The position numbers and the translations under genes were made by a program. Shown here piece after piece: positions 1 through 7,860 of a DNA stretch of 64,000 bases; position 1 is the first letter of the stretch, and each line of letters begins with the position of its first letter. The notes under the pieces were generated by a model. That model did not search any database. It was not told where the DNA came from and saw only the letters and a list, made by a program, of their open reading frames with translations. This stretch comes from Sinorhizobium psoraleae (GTDB taxonomy: Bacteria; Pseudomonadota; Alphaproteobacteria; Rhizobiales; Rhizobiaceae). The DNA is taken from positions 1 through 64,000 of the forward strand of contig NZ_JABEKV010000008.1 in NCBI RefSeq assembly GCF_013283645.1, in the 5' to 3' direction.

Positions 1-377
1 ATGGAGCAGGCCTTTCCTGACTCCGCGACACCATCATTGTGAGGGACGACCACCAAGCCTTCAAACTCGGCTGGCTGGGCTCCGCCCGTTACACCATCTA
101 ATCAGCTTTGATATAGAATCACGAAACGGGAACAGCGCTCGTGGACGCTGTCAATTTCACGCGAACGTCGAGTAGCTTGCTGAAGCGTCGCCATCTCCTC
201 ATCCGTCGGAGCATGCAAGCCGAGTCACGCGCAGACAGCGGCAGTTGTTCCGCGCGCTTTCCGTCCCGGTACATGAAGGAGGCGAGTGCAGGCATGAGGA
301 ATCCTTGTGAGGTTTCTATGCGGTGAATACACAGCTGCTTCAGAAAGCTTAGATCTCCGGCTTTCCATGAGAGACAC
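1..377. other. No supported gene
   Basis: No convincing coding region is seen here. The minus strand holds a 57-codon open frame starting near 293, and the plus strand has a short open stretch ending in a stop near 102, but neither resembles a family I can name. The area lies downstream of the kup gene, which is read away from it, so no promoter for kup is expected here. Confidence 0.5.
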
Positions 378-2267
378 TCAGATGATCACCTGTTCCCCTA
401 TTTCCACGACGCGGTTTGCGGGGAGGTGGAAATGGTCGCTGGGATCGATCGCCGATCCCGCCATCCCGATGAAGAGCCGGTCCTGCCACTTCGGCATGCC
501 CGAGTTTGGGTCTGGAACAAGCTTGCGTCGTCCGAGATAAAACGACGTCGTCATGATCTCGAACTTGAATCCTTCCTTCCGGCAGTGCGCAAGGGCCCTT
601 GAGACATTTTGATCGTCCATAAAACCGAACCTCAGCTCCAGCTCGGTGAAGCGTTTGGAGAGTTTGTTAAGCGTGTAGCGGTCCTTCTCAGCAACGTAGG
701 GAACGCTAGCAGTCTTGATGGTCAGGATGACGTTGTGCTCGTGCAGCACGTGGTTGTGTTTGATGTTGTGTAAGAGAACTGCCGGGGTGGTGTCGGGGGT
801 TGCGGTGAGGAAGAATGCCGTTCCCGGCACCCCAAGGGGGGCATGCTCGAACTTTCTCTCGACTGCGGCAATGAACTGGCTGAGAGGGACCTCCGAGCGG
901 GTGGTCTTCTCTCGCAGCAGCCTGACACCTTTACGCCAGGTCCACATCATCGCCATCAAAGTGCCGGCGATCAGGATCGGCACGTAACCGCCATCATGGA
1001 TCTTGAAGAGGTTGGCGCCGAGAAAGGCCAATTCGAGCAAGTACAGGGGAAGCAGCACCGCGATAGCCGTAAAAACAGACCAGCCCCACCGGTGCCGTGC
1101 AAATTCGAAGGCAAGGACGGTAGTCATCACCATGGCGCCGGTGACGGATATGCCATAAGCGGTGGCAAGCGATTCTGAGCTACCGAACAAGAATATGAGC
1201 ACCAGCACGCCGGTCAGGAGCGCGGTGTTGACGAGGGGCAGGTAAATCTGACCGGTCTCGGTTTCCGAAGTGAAGCGGATTTCGAAGCGTGGCAGGAGGC
1301 CGAGGTGAATTGCTTGCCGCACTAGTGAAAACGCTCCGGTGATCACCGCCTGGCTGGCGATGATCGTCGCGGCAGTTGCAAGGATCACCACCGGCAACAG
1401 CGCCCAATCGGGGAACATCAGGTAAAATGGATCCGACGCAGACTCCGGATGGGACAGGACCAGTGCTCCCTGCCCGAGATAGTTCAACGTCAGCGCCGGA
1501 AATACGACCGCAAACCATGCCGCCTGAATCGGACGGCGACCGAAGTGGCCGAGATCGGCATAGAGTGCTTCTGCTCCAGTAACGGTCAAGAAGACCGCAC
1601 CAAGCACGATGAACCCGACAAGGCCGGCACTCCATAGGAACGCAACCGCATAAGCGGGATGGAACGCCGCGAGGATACCTAGATCATCGCGGATATGGGC
1701 TACACCCGCGGCTCCCATAGCGAGAAACCAAACGAGTGTGATCGGCCCAAAAAAAATCGAAACGGCCCCGGTGCCACGTGACTGGATGGCAAACAGTAGC
1801 ACCATGATCGCCACGGAGATCGGCAAGACGTAATCGTGAAATGCCGGTGTGACGAGCGTGAGCCCCTCGACGGCGGAGAGAACTGAAAGTGCCGGCGTGA
1901 TCATCGCATCGCCGATGAAAAGGGCGGCACCAAGAATCCCGGCCATGAACATCACCGTCGCATATTTTGGCGCCTTCTTCAGAAGCAGGGCAAGCAGGGA
2001 CAGCATACCCCCCTCGCCGTCATTGTCAGCCCGAAGCAAGAACAGCACGTACTTGAAGGTGACGATAATAGTCAGGGTCCACAGCATCAACGAAATGAGA
2101 CCGATGACCTCCGCGCGCTCAAAACCGCCTGCCGCAAAGGGGCGAAGCGCTTCTCGAAAGGCATAGAGCGGGCTTGTTCCGATGTCGCCGTAGACGACCC
2201 CAACCGATCCAAGAGTGAGTGCCAGAAACCGTCGCGTGCCGTTCGTCTGGTTTGGGGAGGCGGTCAT
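378..2267 (-). CDS. kup: Kup/Trk-D family potassium uptake permease
   Basis: This 629-residue protein is a KUP (HAK/KT) family low-affinity potassium:proton symporter of the inner membrane. The N-terminal part carries the family signature around GVVYGDIGTSPLYA (residues about 22-35). About twelve hydrophobic segments follow up to about residue 450, and then a hydrophilic cytoplasmic domain of about 170 residues, which matches the usual size of the family. The ATG start at 2267 is preceded by an AGGAAC-like ribosome site. The gene stands alone, with no partner in the same direction closer than 500 bases. Rhizobial genomes commonly carry several kup copies, some on symbiotic replicons. The family assignment is firm. 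The copy number and a symbiotic role are not visible from here. Confidence 0.95.
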   Translation of the reverse strand: MTASPNQTNGTRRFLALTLGSVGVVYGDIGTSPLYAFREALRPFAAGGFERAEVIGLISLMLWTLTIIVTFKYVLFLLRADNDGEGGMLSLLALLLKKAPKYATVMFMAGILGAALFIGDAMITPALSVLSAVEGLTLVTPAFHDYVLPISVAIMVLLFAIQSRGTGAVSIFFGPITLVWFLAMGAAGVAHIRDDLGILAAFHPAYAVAFLWSAGLVGFIVLGAVFLTVTGAEALYADLGHFGRRPIQAAWFAVVFPALTLNYLGQGALVLSHPESASDPFYLMFPDWALLPVVILATAATIIASQAVITGAFSLVRQAIHLGLLPRFEIRFTSETETGQIYLPLVNTALLTGVLVLIFLFGSSESLATAYGISVTGAMVMTTVLAFEFARHRWGWSVFTAIAVLLPLYLLELAFLGANLFKIHDGGYVPILIAGTLMAMMWTWRKGVRLLREKTTRSEVPLSQFIAAVERKFEHAPLGVPGTAFFLTATPDTTPAVLLHNIKHNHVLHEHNVILTIKTASVPYVAEKDRYTLNKLSKRFTELELRFGFMDDQNVSRALAHCRKEGFKFEIMTTSFYLGRRKLVPDPNSGMPKWQDRLFIGMAGSAIDPSDHFHLPANRVVEIGEQVII

Positions 2268-2772
2268 AAGTTCCTCTCGTCAGAAAGCGCCCGGACTGGG
2301 CAGCGGGACGGTGATTTGACCGTGAGCGCGGTCGTCTGCAGGCTAATATGGACCAAGAGCGACTGTCTTTTTCTTGAGGGATACGGGACGGGAGGTTTTC
2401 CAGGCGCGATGTCGACGATCAGCTACAACCGGGCGATCTGGCCCCCGAGAATCGGTTGCTGAAGAACTCACTTTAAAACAGTGGTTCAACAGAGCCGCAC
2501 CTGCACTATGGGCGAGCTCATTGCGGGCGCCATGGACATCAGGAGCCTCAAAGCAATTCAATGGCGCAATTGACAAGGCGATTCTTATCGTCGCCATCAA
2601 ACTTACCAAGGTCCCTCCCAACCGAATCAATTGCAATAGCTTGGCTGAGCGTATCCAGGTTCATGAATCTACTGGCAATATCAGTACGCTGCTCAGGCGG
2701 TAGAAAATCAGATGCGCCCAGCTGATGGTGGGGGTTGCATCGGCACGCGAGCGCCAGAATTGTCGATTTCGC
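2268..2772. other. Intergenic region without recognised gene
   Basis: About 500 bases lie between the kup start and the stop of the SUMO-protease effector gene. Both strands have open frames of about 100 codons, but their translations are low in family-like patterns and they overlap each other antiparallel, so I treat them as chance. The kup promoter should be in the first 100 bases or so. No clear -35/-10 pair was identified. Confidence 0.4.
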
Positions 2773-4530
2773 TCAGCTGCTGCCCCGTGGCGAGGCTTTG
2801 CGGATGTCAGTCCTCTGCCTCTTCGCCGGTCTCAACAGCGCTGTGTAATGAGCATTATTGATGATGACGCCCCCGCTGTTCGCGAGGTTGCTCCTGTCAA
2901 ATGAACTCGTCAGCTCGTCCTGGGCCACGCGCGTTTTGCCCAAGTGCCGTTCAAACTGCGCTGGCGCGACTTGTCCGGATCGCTGCTCTTGCAAGACGGC
3001 GTGTTGCACCTGCGACCCAGCCGCTACAAAAGCTTCCGCGGGGATTGCGGCAAGCTCGTGCGGCAAGCGCTCCTCCCTCAGTCGATTTTGCGGCGCCTGC
3101 CGATCGGCGACGAGATAGTTGAGGTGCAGCGGCAGCTGCTGGTCCGGCCGCTCTTCGTTCGCCAATCGATGAACCAGCTCGCGCGTGCCGTCCACCACGA
3201 AGACACCGCAATCAACACCGTTGTTCTGCTGGGCCATGGCGGGTGTCACCACGGTGATCGCGTCCAGCCTTGTTGCGAGCTCTCGTGCAGGCGCGTCGTT
3301 GTATCCCTGTCCATTGTGCTGGATGGAGTCGTAGTGATAGGCGACAGCTCTTTCCGGGTCGCGGCGATCAACGAGCAGCAGCGACCAATGGTTGATGCGT
3401 AGAGGATCCGGCGCTGGATCCATAGGATCGAAGCTGTTCACAGGCAGGAACACGAAGTCGGCTGGGGCGTCGTTTTGATGATAGATGGACAGCAACCTAT
3501 CTTGCACGTCCAAGTGGCGACGGCGCAGTTGATGGGAGACCGTCGCATCCACCAGCCGCGTCCGAGCGGCGAGCACTGGATCGTCCTCCTGCAGGTCCCG
3601 CGCCAGCAACTGGTAATCCCTGTGGATATGGGCGTCGCTCAGCAGTTCGGTGGCGCCGAGTACTGCCCCCTGAGGGAGGTTGGACGAGCCTGACGGAAAG
3701 GCTCCGATCTCAGCATCGGAGGAGGTGGTCAGATCAAACAGGGGAACACCGCGATAGGTGTCTGACAGCCTGGCGTTCGCTGGCGAGGCGGGTTCTGGAG
3801 CCCTCGCCGGTACTGCTGCCGCTACAGCTTCACTCATCGGACCGCGATGGACGAGCCAAAAGTCCTTGCGCCCTTCCGACCTCGCGGCGGTGTAGCAGTG
3901 ACCTTCAATCTCGTAGTTCCAGTCCGGCTTTTCCGCATCCGGCAAGAGGCCATGGCGGTCCAAGAAAGAGAGCATCGCGTCTGGTTCGTCGGCTCGATCA
4001 TCGAACAGCGGCCGGAGCTCCTCGGGAATCCCGTCTGACCTGGGGGACGGGGCAGCCCGTTGCCCGGGCTTCTGCGAGCCGCCCGCGGAAACGGGCTCCG
4101 CATCACGAGTCAGTTGTAACGCGGACAAGAGCGTCCTGTCGGCCGGGAACAACCTCTCGGCGAATTCTATCCGCGAACCGTGATCCAACCCAGATATCGT
4201 CTGGCCCCGACGCTTAAGCGTTTCAGAAAATTTGCGAAGACTATAACCATAGAGAGCACGGGTTCTAGGGGCCAACCTGCTGTCACTGGTCACATGTTCT
4301 AAGACATGCGCGTCGGCCTCTGAGGGCACCCTCGGCTGCCCAGTAGGACCTGAATAGCCCGGCTCATAATACGCGCGAAGTGCGTTCAATGCCTGCTTCA
4401 TATACCTGTTTTTCGGAAAGAAAGCATCGACGTGATCGACCAGGGATTGGTTATTCTTTAGATCAATCGCTTGGCCACGAGCGCCGAGATCATTCGCCAA
4501 TCGGCGAAGCGCACTCGTGTATGTATGCAC
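2773..4530 (-). CDS. NopD/XopD-like type III effector, C48 (Ulp1/SUMO) peptidase
   Basis: The 585-residue product ends in a ubiquitin-like protease domain of family C48 at about residues 330-480. The catalytic set is visible: His in NHWSLLLVD, Asp in YHYDSIQHNG, Gln in MAQQNNGVDCGVF and the nucleophilic Cys in the same motif. Proteins of this type (rhizobial NopD, Xanthomonas XopD) are injected into plant cells by type III secretion and remove SUMO from host proteins. The N-terminal third contains two related blocks of about 90 residues (motifs YTSALRRLANDLGARG and YGYSLRKFSETLKRRG). The C-terminus holds a basic PAKRQRTD stretch that could be a nuclear signal. The GTG at 4530 has no good ribosome site and the frame stays open upstream, so the real start is probably further up (see the entries at 4531-4801 and the tts box). 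The protease domain is certain. Secretion is inferred from the tts box. Confidence 0.85.
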   Translation of the reverse strand: MHTYTSALRRLANDLGARGQAIDLKNNQSLVDHVDAFFPKNRYMKQALNALRAYYEPGYSGPTGQPRVPSEADAHVLEHVTSDSRLAPRTRALYGYSLRKFSETLKRRGQTISGLDHGSRIEFAERLFPADRTLLSALQLTRDAEPVSAGGSQKPGQRAAPSPRSDGIPEELRPLFDDRADEPDAMLSFLDRHGLLPDAEKPDWNYEIEGHCYTAARSEGRKDFWLVHRGPMSEAVAAAVPARAPEPASPANARLSDTYRGVPLFDLTTSSDAEIGAFPSGSSNLPQGAVLGATELLSDAHIHRDYQLLARDLQEDDPVLAARTRLVDATVSHQLRRRHLDVQDRLLSIYHQNDAPADFVFLPVNSFDPMDPAPDPLRINHWSLLLVDRRDPERAVAYHYDSIQHNGQGYNDAPARELATRLDAITVVTPAMAQQNNGVDCGVFVVDGTRELVHRLANEERPDQQLPLHLNYLVADRQAPQNRLREERLPHELAAIPAEAFVAAGSQVQHAVLQEQRSGQVAPAQFERHLGKTRVAQDELTSSFDRSNLANSGGVIINNAHYTALLRPAKRQRTDIRKASPRGSS

Positions 4531-4801
4531 CGTGTTGAGGCTATAGTGTTGCTGAGCCGCAGCGTGAGTGATCGCCTGATCAATAATGCCCCGGTGTTCG
4601 CTGGACAGATGGGGATAGTAGCGATCAGGGGCGTTACTCGCGACAGGAGCCGGATCGGCTCGGCCAAGTGCTGCTCAAAGCCCAGTTGCCGCTGGCCCGC
4701 TTGCCGCTCTCCTAAAGCGGCGTGCTGCACCCGCGACAGAGCTGTTACAGTGGGTGGGTTACTATTTCGCGGGTCCACGCTAGCCTCACATCAAAACTCA
4801 T
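4531..4801 (-). pseudogene. Probable frameshifted 5' part of the SUMO-protease effector gene
   Basis: Upstream of the GTG at 4530 the same frame stays open to a TGA near 4678 and reads like the downstream protein (YYPHLSSEHRGIIDQAITHAA, split here by frame), but it offers no ATG or GTG. A different frame beginning at GTG 4778 encodes SRVQHAALGERQAGQ and FEQHLAE. This strongly resembles the protein's own C-terminal tail (SQVQHAVLQEQRSGQ, FERHLGK). An ATG at 4801 begins a third short frame. The simplest reading is that the effector gene starts between the tts box and 4778 and carries one or more frameshifts. Sequencing error is an alternative explanation. Confidence 0.55.
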
Positions 4802-4820
4802 CTGAGCGAGTCTACTGGGG

Positions 4821-4840
4821 CAAGCTGTCGAAAAACTGAC
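4821..4840 (-). promoter_or_regulatory. tts box (TtsI-dependent type III secretion promoter)
   Basis: Read on the minus strand, this site begins GTCAGTTTTTCGACAGC. It matches the core of the rhizobial tts box, GTCAG-TT-TCGAAAGC, with only one or two differences. It points toward the effector gene and lies about 40-60 bases in front of the likely original start region (4778-4801). TtsI, itself induced by flavonoids and NodD, activates such boxes, so the effector is probably switched on in the presence of the plant host. Confidence 0.8.
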
Positions 4841-5010
4841 GGGCCTCAGTTCAGAAAGGTCTAAGGGGACGCGACGCATGCCTCGGCTGCACGCGAGGCG
4901 CGAGTGGCTGGTGTGTCAAACGCTACACACATGAGAATCCGGCCGCTCGGATTCTCAGCTTTAAATGCCAAACCAAGTCGAAACAGTCGCAGTCTCACAT
5001 TTAACGGCCA

Positions 5011-5429
5011 AGCGACAGCAGCCTCGGTCACTTTGTGCCGATAGAGGCTTGATTTCCGCGCCAGACGCATCGCGAATTCCCGCCAGGCCCAGACCGGCCC
5101 TGCATCCATCTCCTCCCACGCCTCTATTAGCGTCACACCCCAATTCGCCTCGACGTCGCGGATCGCGAATCAAGCGCGCTCGGGCCGCGATCACCCCAAT
5201 TCCGGGATGGACGATCAGGCAGAGCGTCCGCCGCCAGACGTCGGCAGGGATCGGCCGTTTGAGGAAGAGGGCGATAACAAGATCCGCTGCGAAAAGTGCC
5301 ACCCCCTCGCGCTTCAAGTCGTCATGGATATCGAGCTCGATCGATAGCACGTGCCCGGCCTGTCTCGGGTCGACATGCAGGCGCTGGGAGAGCGAGTTGA
5401 AGTTATGGCAGAGGAGCAGGTCACCGTCC
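5011..5429 (-). pseudogene. hypX: hypX (hoxX) remnant, N-terminal part only
   Basis: Directly after the hypE stop, one frame reads LLLCHNFNSLSQRLHV, then LVIALFLKRPIPADVW and CLIVHPGIG. This is the start of HypX, a formyl-transferase-like protein that supplies the CO ligand of [NiFe] hydrogenase under aerobic conditions. The expected ATG before this stretch is missing. After HPGIG the reading moves to another frame with in-frame stops, then resumes as WGVTLIEAWEEMDAGPVW and KSSLYRHKVTEAAVA. Similarity ends near 5011, while intact HypX is over 500 residues long. The position after hypE is the normal place of hypX in rhizobia, so this is a decayed remnant of the operon's last gene. Confidence 0.85.
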
Positions 5430-6482
5430 TCAGCAGATCCGGGGCAGTTGCTCGCCCGACAGCCAGTCGATGATCCGGCCGCCACCGAAGGAGGTCGCCA
5501 TCTGCACAAAGCAATTGCCATCCGCCACGACGTGGCCGATCAGCGCAGCCTCCCTGCCAAGCGGATGCGCGCGCATTGCCGCGAGCAATGCGTCCGCACC
5601 CTTAGGTGCGACGACCGCCACGAGCTTACCCTCATTGGCGACGTTGAGCGGATCGAGCCCGAGGAATTCGCAAGCCGCGGCGACTTCGGGCTTTAGCGGG
5701 ATCGCCTCCTCGTCGATGCGGAAGCCGACCTTCGACTGGCTGGCGATTTCGTTCAGAGTCGCGGCAATGCCACCGCGCGTCGGATCGCGCATTAGTCGAA
5801 TATGCCTGCCGCCGGTCTCGACCATCGCAGCCACGAGCCCATGCAGTGCAGCGCTGTCGGAGACAATTGCCGTGTCGAATTCCAGGTTCTCACGCTTCGA
5901 CATCACGGCGATGCCATGGTCGCCGATCGAGCCGGAGACGATGACCGCGTCGCCCGGCCGGGCGGCATCGGCGCGGAGATCAAGCCCGTCGGGCACCTGG
6001 CCGACCCCCGCCGTCGAGATGAAGACGCCGTCGGCCTTGCCGCGCTCTACCACCTTGGTGTCGCCGGTGATGATCGGCACGCCCGCCTCACGAGAGGCCG
6101 CGCCCATGCTGTCTGCGATGCGTTCGAGATCGGAGAGCGGAAAGCCTTCCTCGATGATGAAGCTTGCCGAGAGATAGAGCGGCACTGCACCCGCCATGGA
6201 GATGTCGTTGATGGTGCCGTGGATGGCGAGCGTGCCGATATTGCCGCCGGGGAAGAAGAGCGGCGAGACGACATAGCCGTCCGTCGTTATAACCATGCGC
6301 CCACCGGGCACGGAAAAGGCCGACTGGTCGTTGCCGGCACGCAGCCAGTCATTGTCGAAGGCCTTATGGAAGATCACCTCGATCAGATCGCCCATGGCCC
6401 GGCCGCCGGCGCCGTGCGAGAGATCGACACGGCCGTTGGCTATATCGAGCTTTCGCCCGCAGGCCCTGATCATCATGTTCAT
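5430..6482 (-). CDS. hypE: HypE, carbamoyl dehydratase of hydrogenase maturation
   Basis: HypE (350 residues) accepts a carbamoyl group from HypF on its C-terminal cysteine and dehydrates it with ATP to a thiocyanate, the source of the CN ligands of the NiFe(CN)2CO site. The C-terminus is PRIC, the required form. The N-terminal half has the AIR-synthase/PurM-type ATP fold with SHGAGGRAMGDLI near residue 22 and the GDTKVV motif near residue 140. Its start overlaps the hypD stop by four bases (ATGA), showing translational coupling. All key residues seem present, so it should be functional. Confidence 0.95.
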   Translation of the reverse strand: MNMMIRACGRKLDIANGRVDLSHGAGGRAMGDLIEVIFHKAFDNDWLRAGNDQSAFSVPGGRMVITTDGYVVSPLFFPGGNIGTLAIHGTINDISMAGAVPLYLSASFIIEEGFPLSDLERIADSMGAASREAGVPIITGDTKVVERGKADGVFISTAGVGQVPDGLDLRADAARPGDAVIVSGSIGDHGIAVMSKRENLEFDTAIVSDSAALHGLVAAMVETGGRHIRLMRDPTRGGIAATLNEIASQSKVGFRIDEEAIPLKPEVAAACEFLGLDPLNVANEGKLVAVVAPKGADALLAAMRAHPLGREAALIGHVVADGNCFVQMATSFGGGRIIDWLSGEQLPRIC

Positions 6483-7636
6483 GCGACCGCCCTCCCGGCG
6501 TCGACCTGCCGCGCCTTCTCGCGGAAGCGGCCATAGGTCCAGTGGGCGGCACAGGCGCCTTCCGCGGAGACCATGCAGGAGCCGATCGGCGTATCCGGCG
6601 TGCAGACGGTGCCGAAGAGCTTGCAGTCGGCCGGCTTCTTAACTCCGCGCAGGATCGCGCCGCATTCGCAGGCCGGATTGTCCTTCGCAGCGGGCGTCAC
6701 CATCGCGAAGCGTTTCTCGGCATCATAGGCCGCATATTGCGGCCGCAGCCTGAGTGCGCCATAGGGCACCTCGCCGAGCCCCCGCCATTCGAAGCTCTCG
6801 CGGAGCTCGAAGAAATTTGCGACTTCTGCCCGGGCCCTCTCGTTACCGAACGTGGTCACGGCACGGATATACTGGTTTTCGACCTCGTGGCGTCCATCGT
6901 TGACCTGCTGGAGGAGCATCAGGATCGCCTGGATGACATCGAGCGGTTCAAAGCCTGCCACGACGACCGGCTTTCGGAATTCCTCGGCGAAGAATTTGTA
7001 GGGCTCGGTGCCGATCACCGTCGAGACATGGGCGGGGCCGATGAAGCCGTCGATCTTGATCGTGCCGAGCTTGCGCACGTCGGGGCTTTCGAGAATGTTC
7101 TGGATCGCAACCGGCGTCAGGACATGATTGCAGAAGACCGAGAAATTGCCGAGGCCTTTGGCGATCGCCGCCTTGAGCGCCAGCGCCGTCGGTGGCGTCG
7201 TGGTCTCGAAACCGATGGCGAAGAACACGGCTTCGCGGTCGGGTTCGGCCTCTGCGATCCAGAGTGCGTCCAACGTCGAATAGACCATGCGGATGTCGGC
7301 ACCGGCCGCCTTGGCCTTGAGGAGGCTCGATCCGTTCGAGCCAGGCACACGCATCAGGTCGCCATAAGTGCACAGCGTGATCTCGGGCCGCATGGCAAGC
7401 GCGATCGCGGCATCGATGCGGCCGATCGGCAGCACGCAGACGGGACAGCCCGGGCCATGGATCATCCGCACGTTCGCCGGCAACAGGTCCTCGAGTCCGT
7501 AGCGGGAGATGGCATGGGTGTGGCCGCCGCAGAATTCCATGAAATGATAGGAACGCGCGGGGTCAGCAACGGTGGCGATCTGCCGGGCGATGTCCTTGGC
7601 TAGCGTGCCGTCGCGATATTCGTCGATATATTTCAT
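6479..7636 (-). CDS. hypD: HypD, iron-sulfur scaffold for Fe(CN)2CO assembly
   Basis: HypD (385 residues) forms with HypC the scaffold on which the Fe(CN)2CO unit is built before insertion into HupL. The start MKYIDEYRD at 7636 is chosen because it overlaps the hypC stop by ATGA, although the frame is open further upstream. Family motifs are visible: FCGGHTHAISRYG near residue 36, HGPGCPVCVLP near residue 63 and GFETTTPP near residue 140. A C-terminal cysteine cluster (ACECGAILRG, CKLFGTVCTP) binds the [4Fe-4S] cluster. Length and motifs match intact HypD proteins. Confidence 0.96.
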   Translation of the reverse strand: MKYIDEYRDGTLAKDIARQIATVADPARSYHFMEFCGGHTHAISRYGLEDLLPANVRMIHGPGCPVCVLPIGRIDAAIALAMRPEITLCTYGDLMRVPGSNGSSLLKAKAAGADIRMVYSTLDALWIAEAEPDREAVFFAIGFETTTPPTALALKAAIAKGLGNFSVFCNHVLTPVAIQNILESPDVRKLGTIKIDGFIGPAHVSTVIGTEPYKFFAEEFRKPVVVAGFEPLDVIQAILMLLQQVNDGRHEVENQYIRAVTTFGNERARAEVANFFELRESFEWRGLGEVPYGALRLRPQYAAYDAEKRFAMVTPAAKDNPACECGAILRGVKKPADCKLFGTVCTPDTPIGSCMVSAEGACAAHWTYGRFREKARQVDAGRAVA

Positions 7637-7860
7637 ACCGCATCTCCCACTGCTGCTTCGCGGATCAGGGCCAGTGTCCTTGCTGCCTCCCCGGGATCGA
7701 TCTTGGCGAGCGCATAGCCGACATGGAGCACGACATAGTCGCCGACCTTGATGTCGTCGACGAGCGCCGTCGAAATGATCTTCGAGACGCCCTCGAGCGT
7801 GACCTTCGCCATATCCTCGGGCAGTACTTCCTTGACCTGGACCGGTATGGCTAGGCACAT
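7633..7860 (-). CDS. hypC: HypC, hydrogenase maturation chaperone
   Basis: This 75-residue protein of the HypC/HupF family begins MCLAIPVQV, and the cysteine after the initiator methionine is the residue that binds the Fe(CN)2CO unit and contacts the large-subunit precursor. It works with HypD. The start overlaps the hypF stop region by about ten bases and the stop overlaps the hypD start by four, so it is embedded in the hypABFCDE operon. The window has a second family member, hupF, in the hup half of the cluster. Confidence 0.95.
   Translation of the reverse strand: MCLAIPVQVKEVLPEDMAKVTLEGVSKIISTALVDDIKVGDYVVLHVGYALAKIDPGEAARTLALIREAAVGDAV

Noticed and set aside
4965..5696. 243-codon plus-strand open frame across the hypE/hypX region
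   Set aside because: It is antisense to hypE and the hypX remnant, is rich in Arg/Pro/Ser as expected of a shadow frame, and matches no family.
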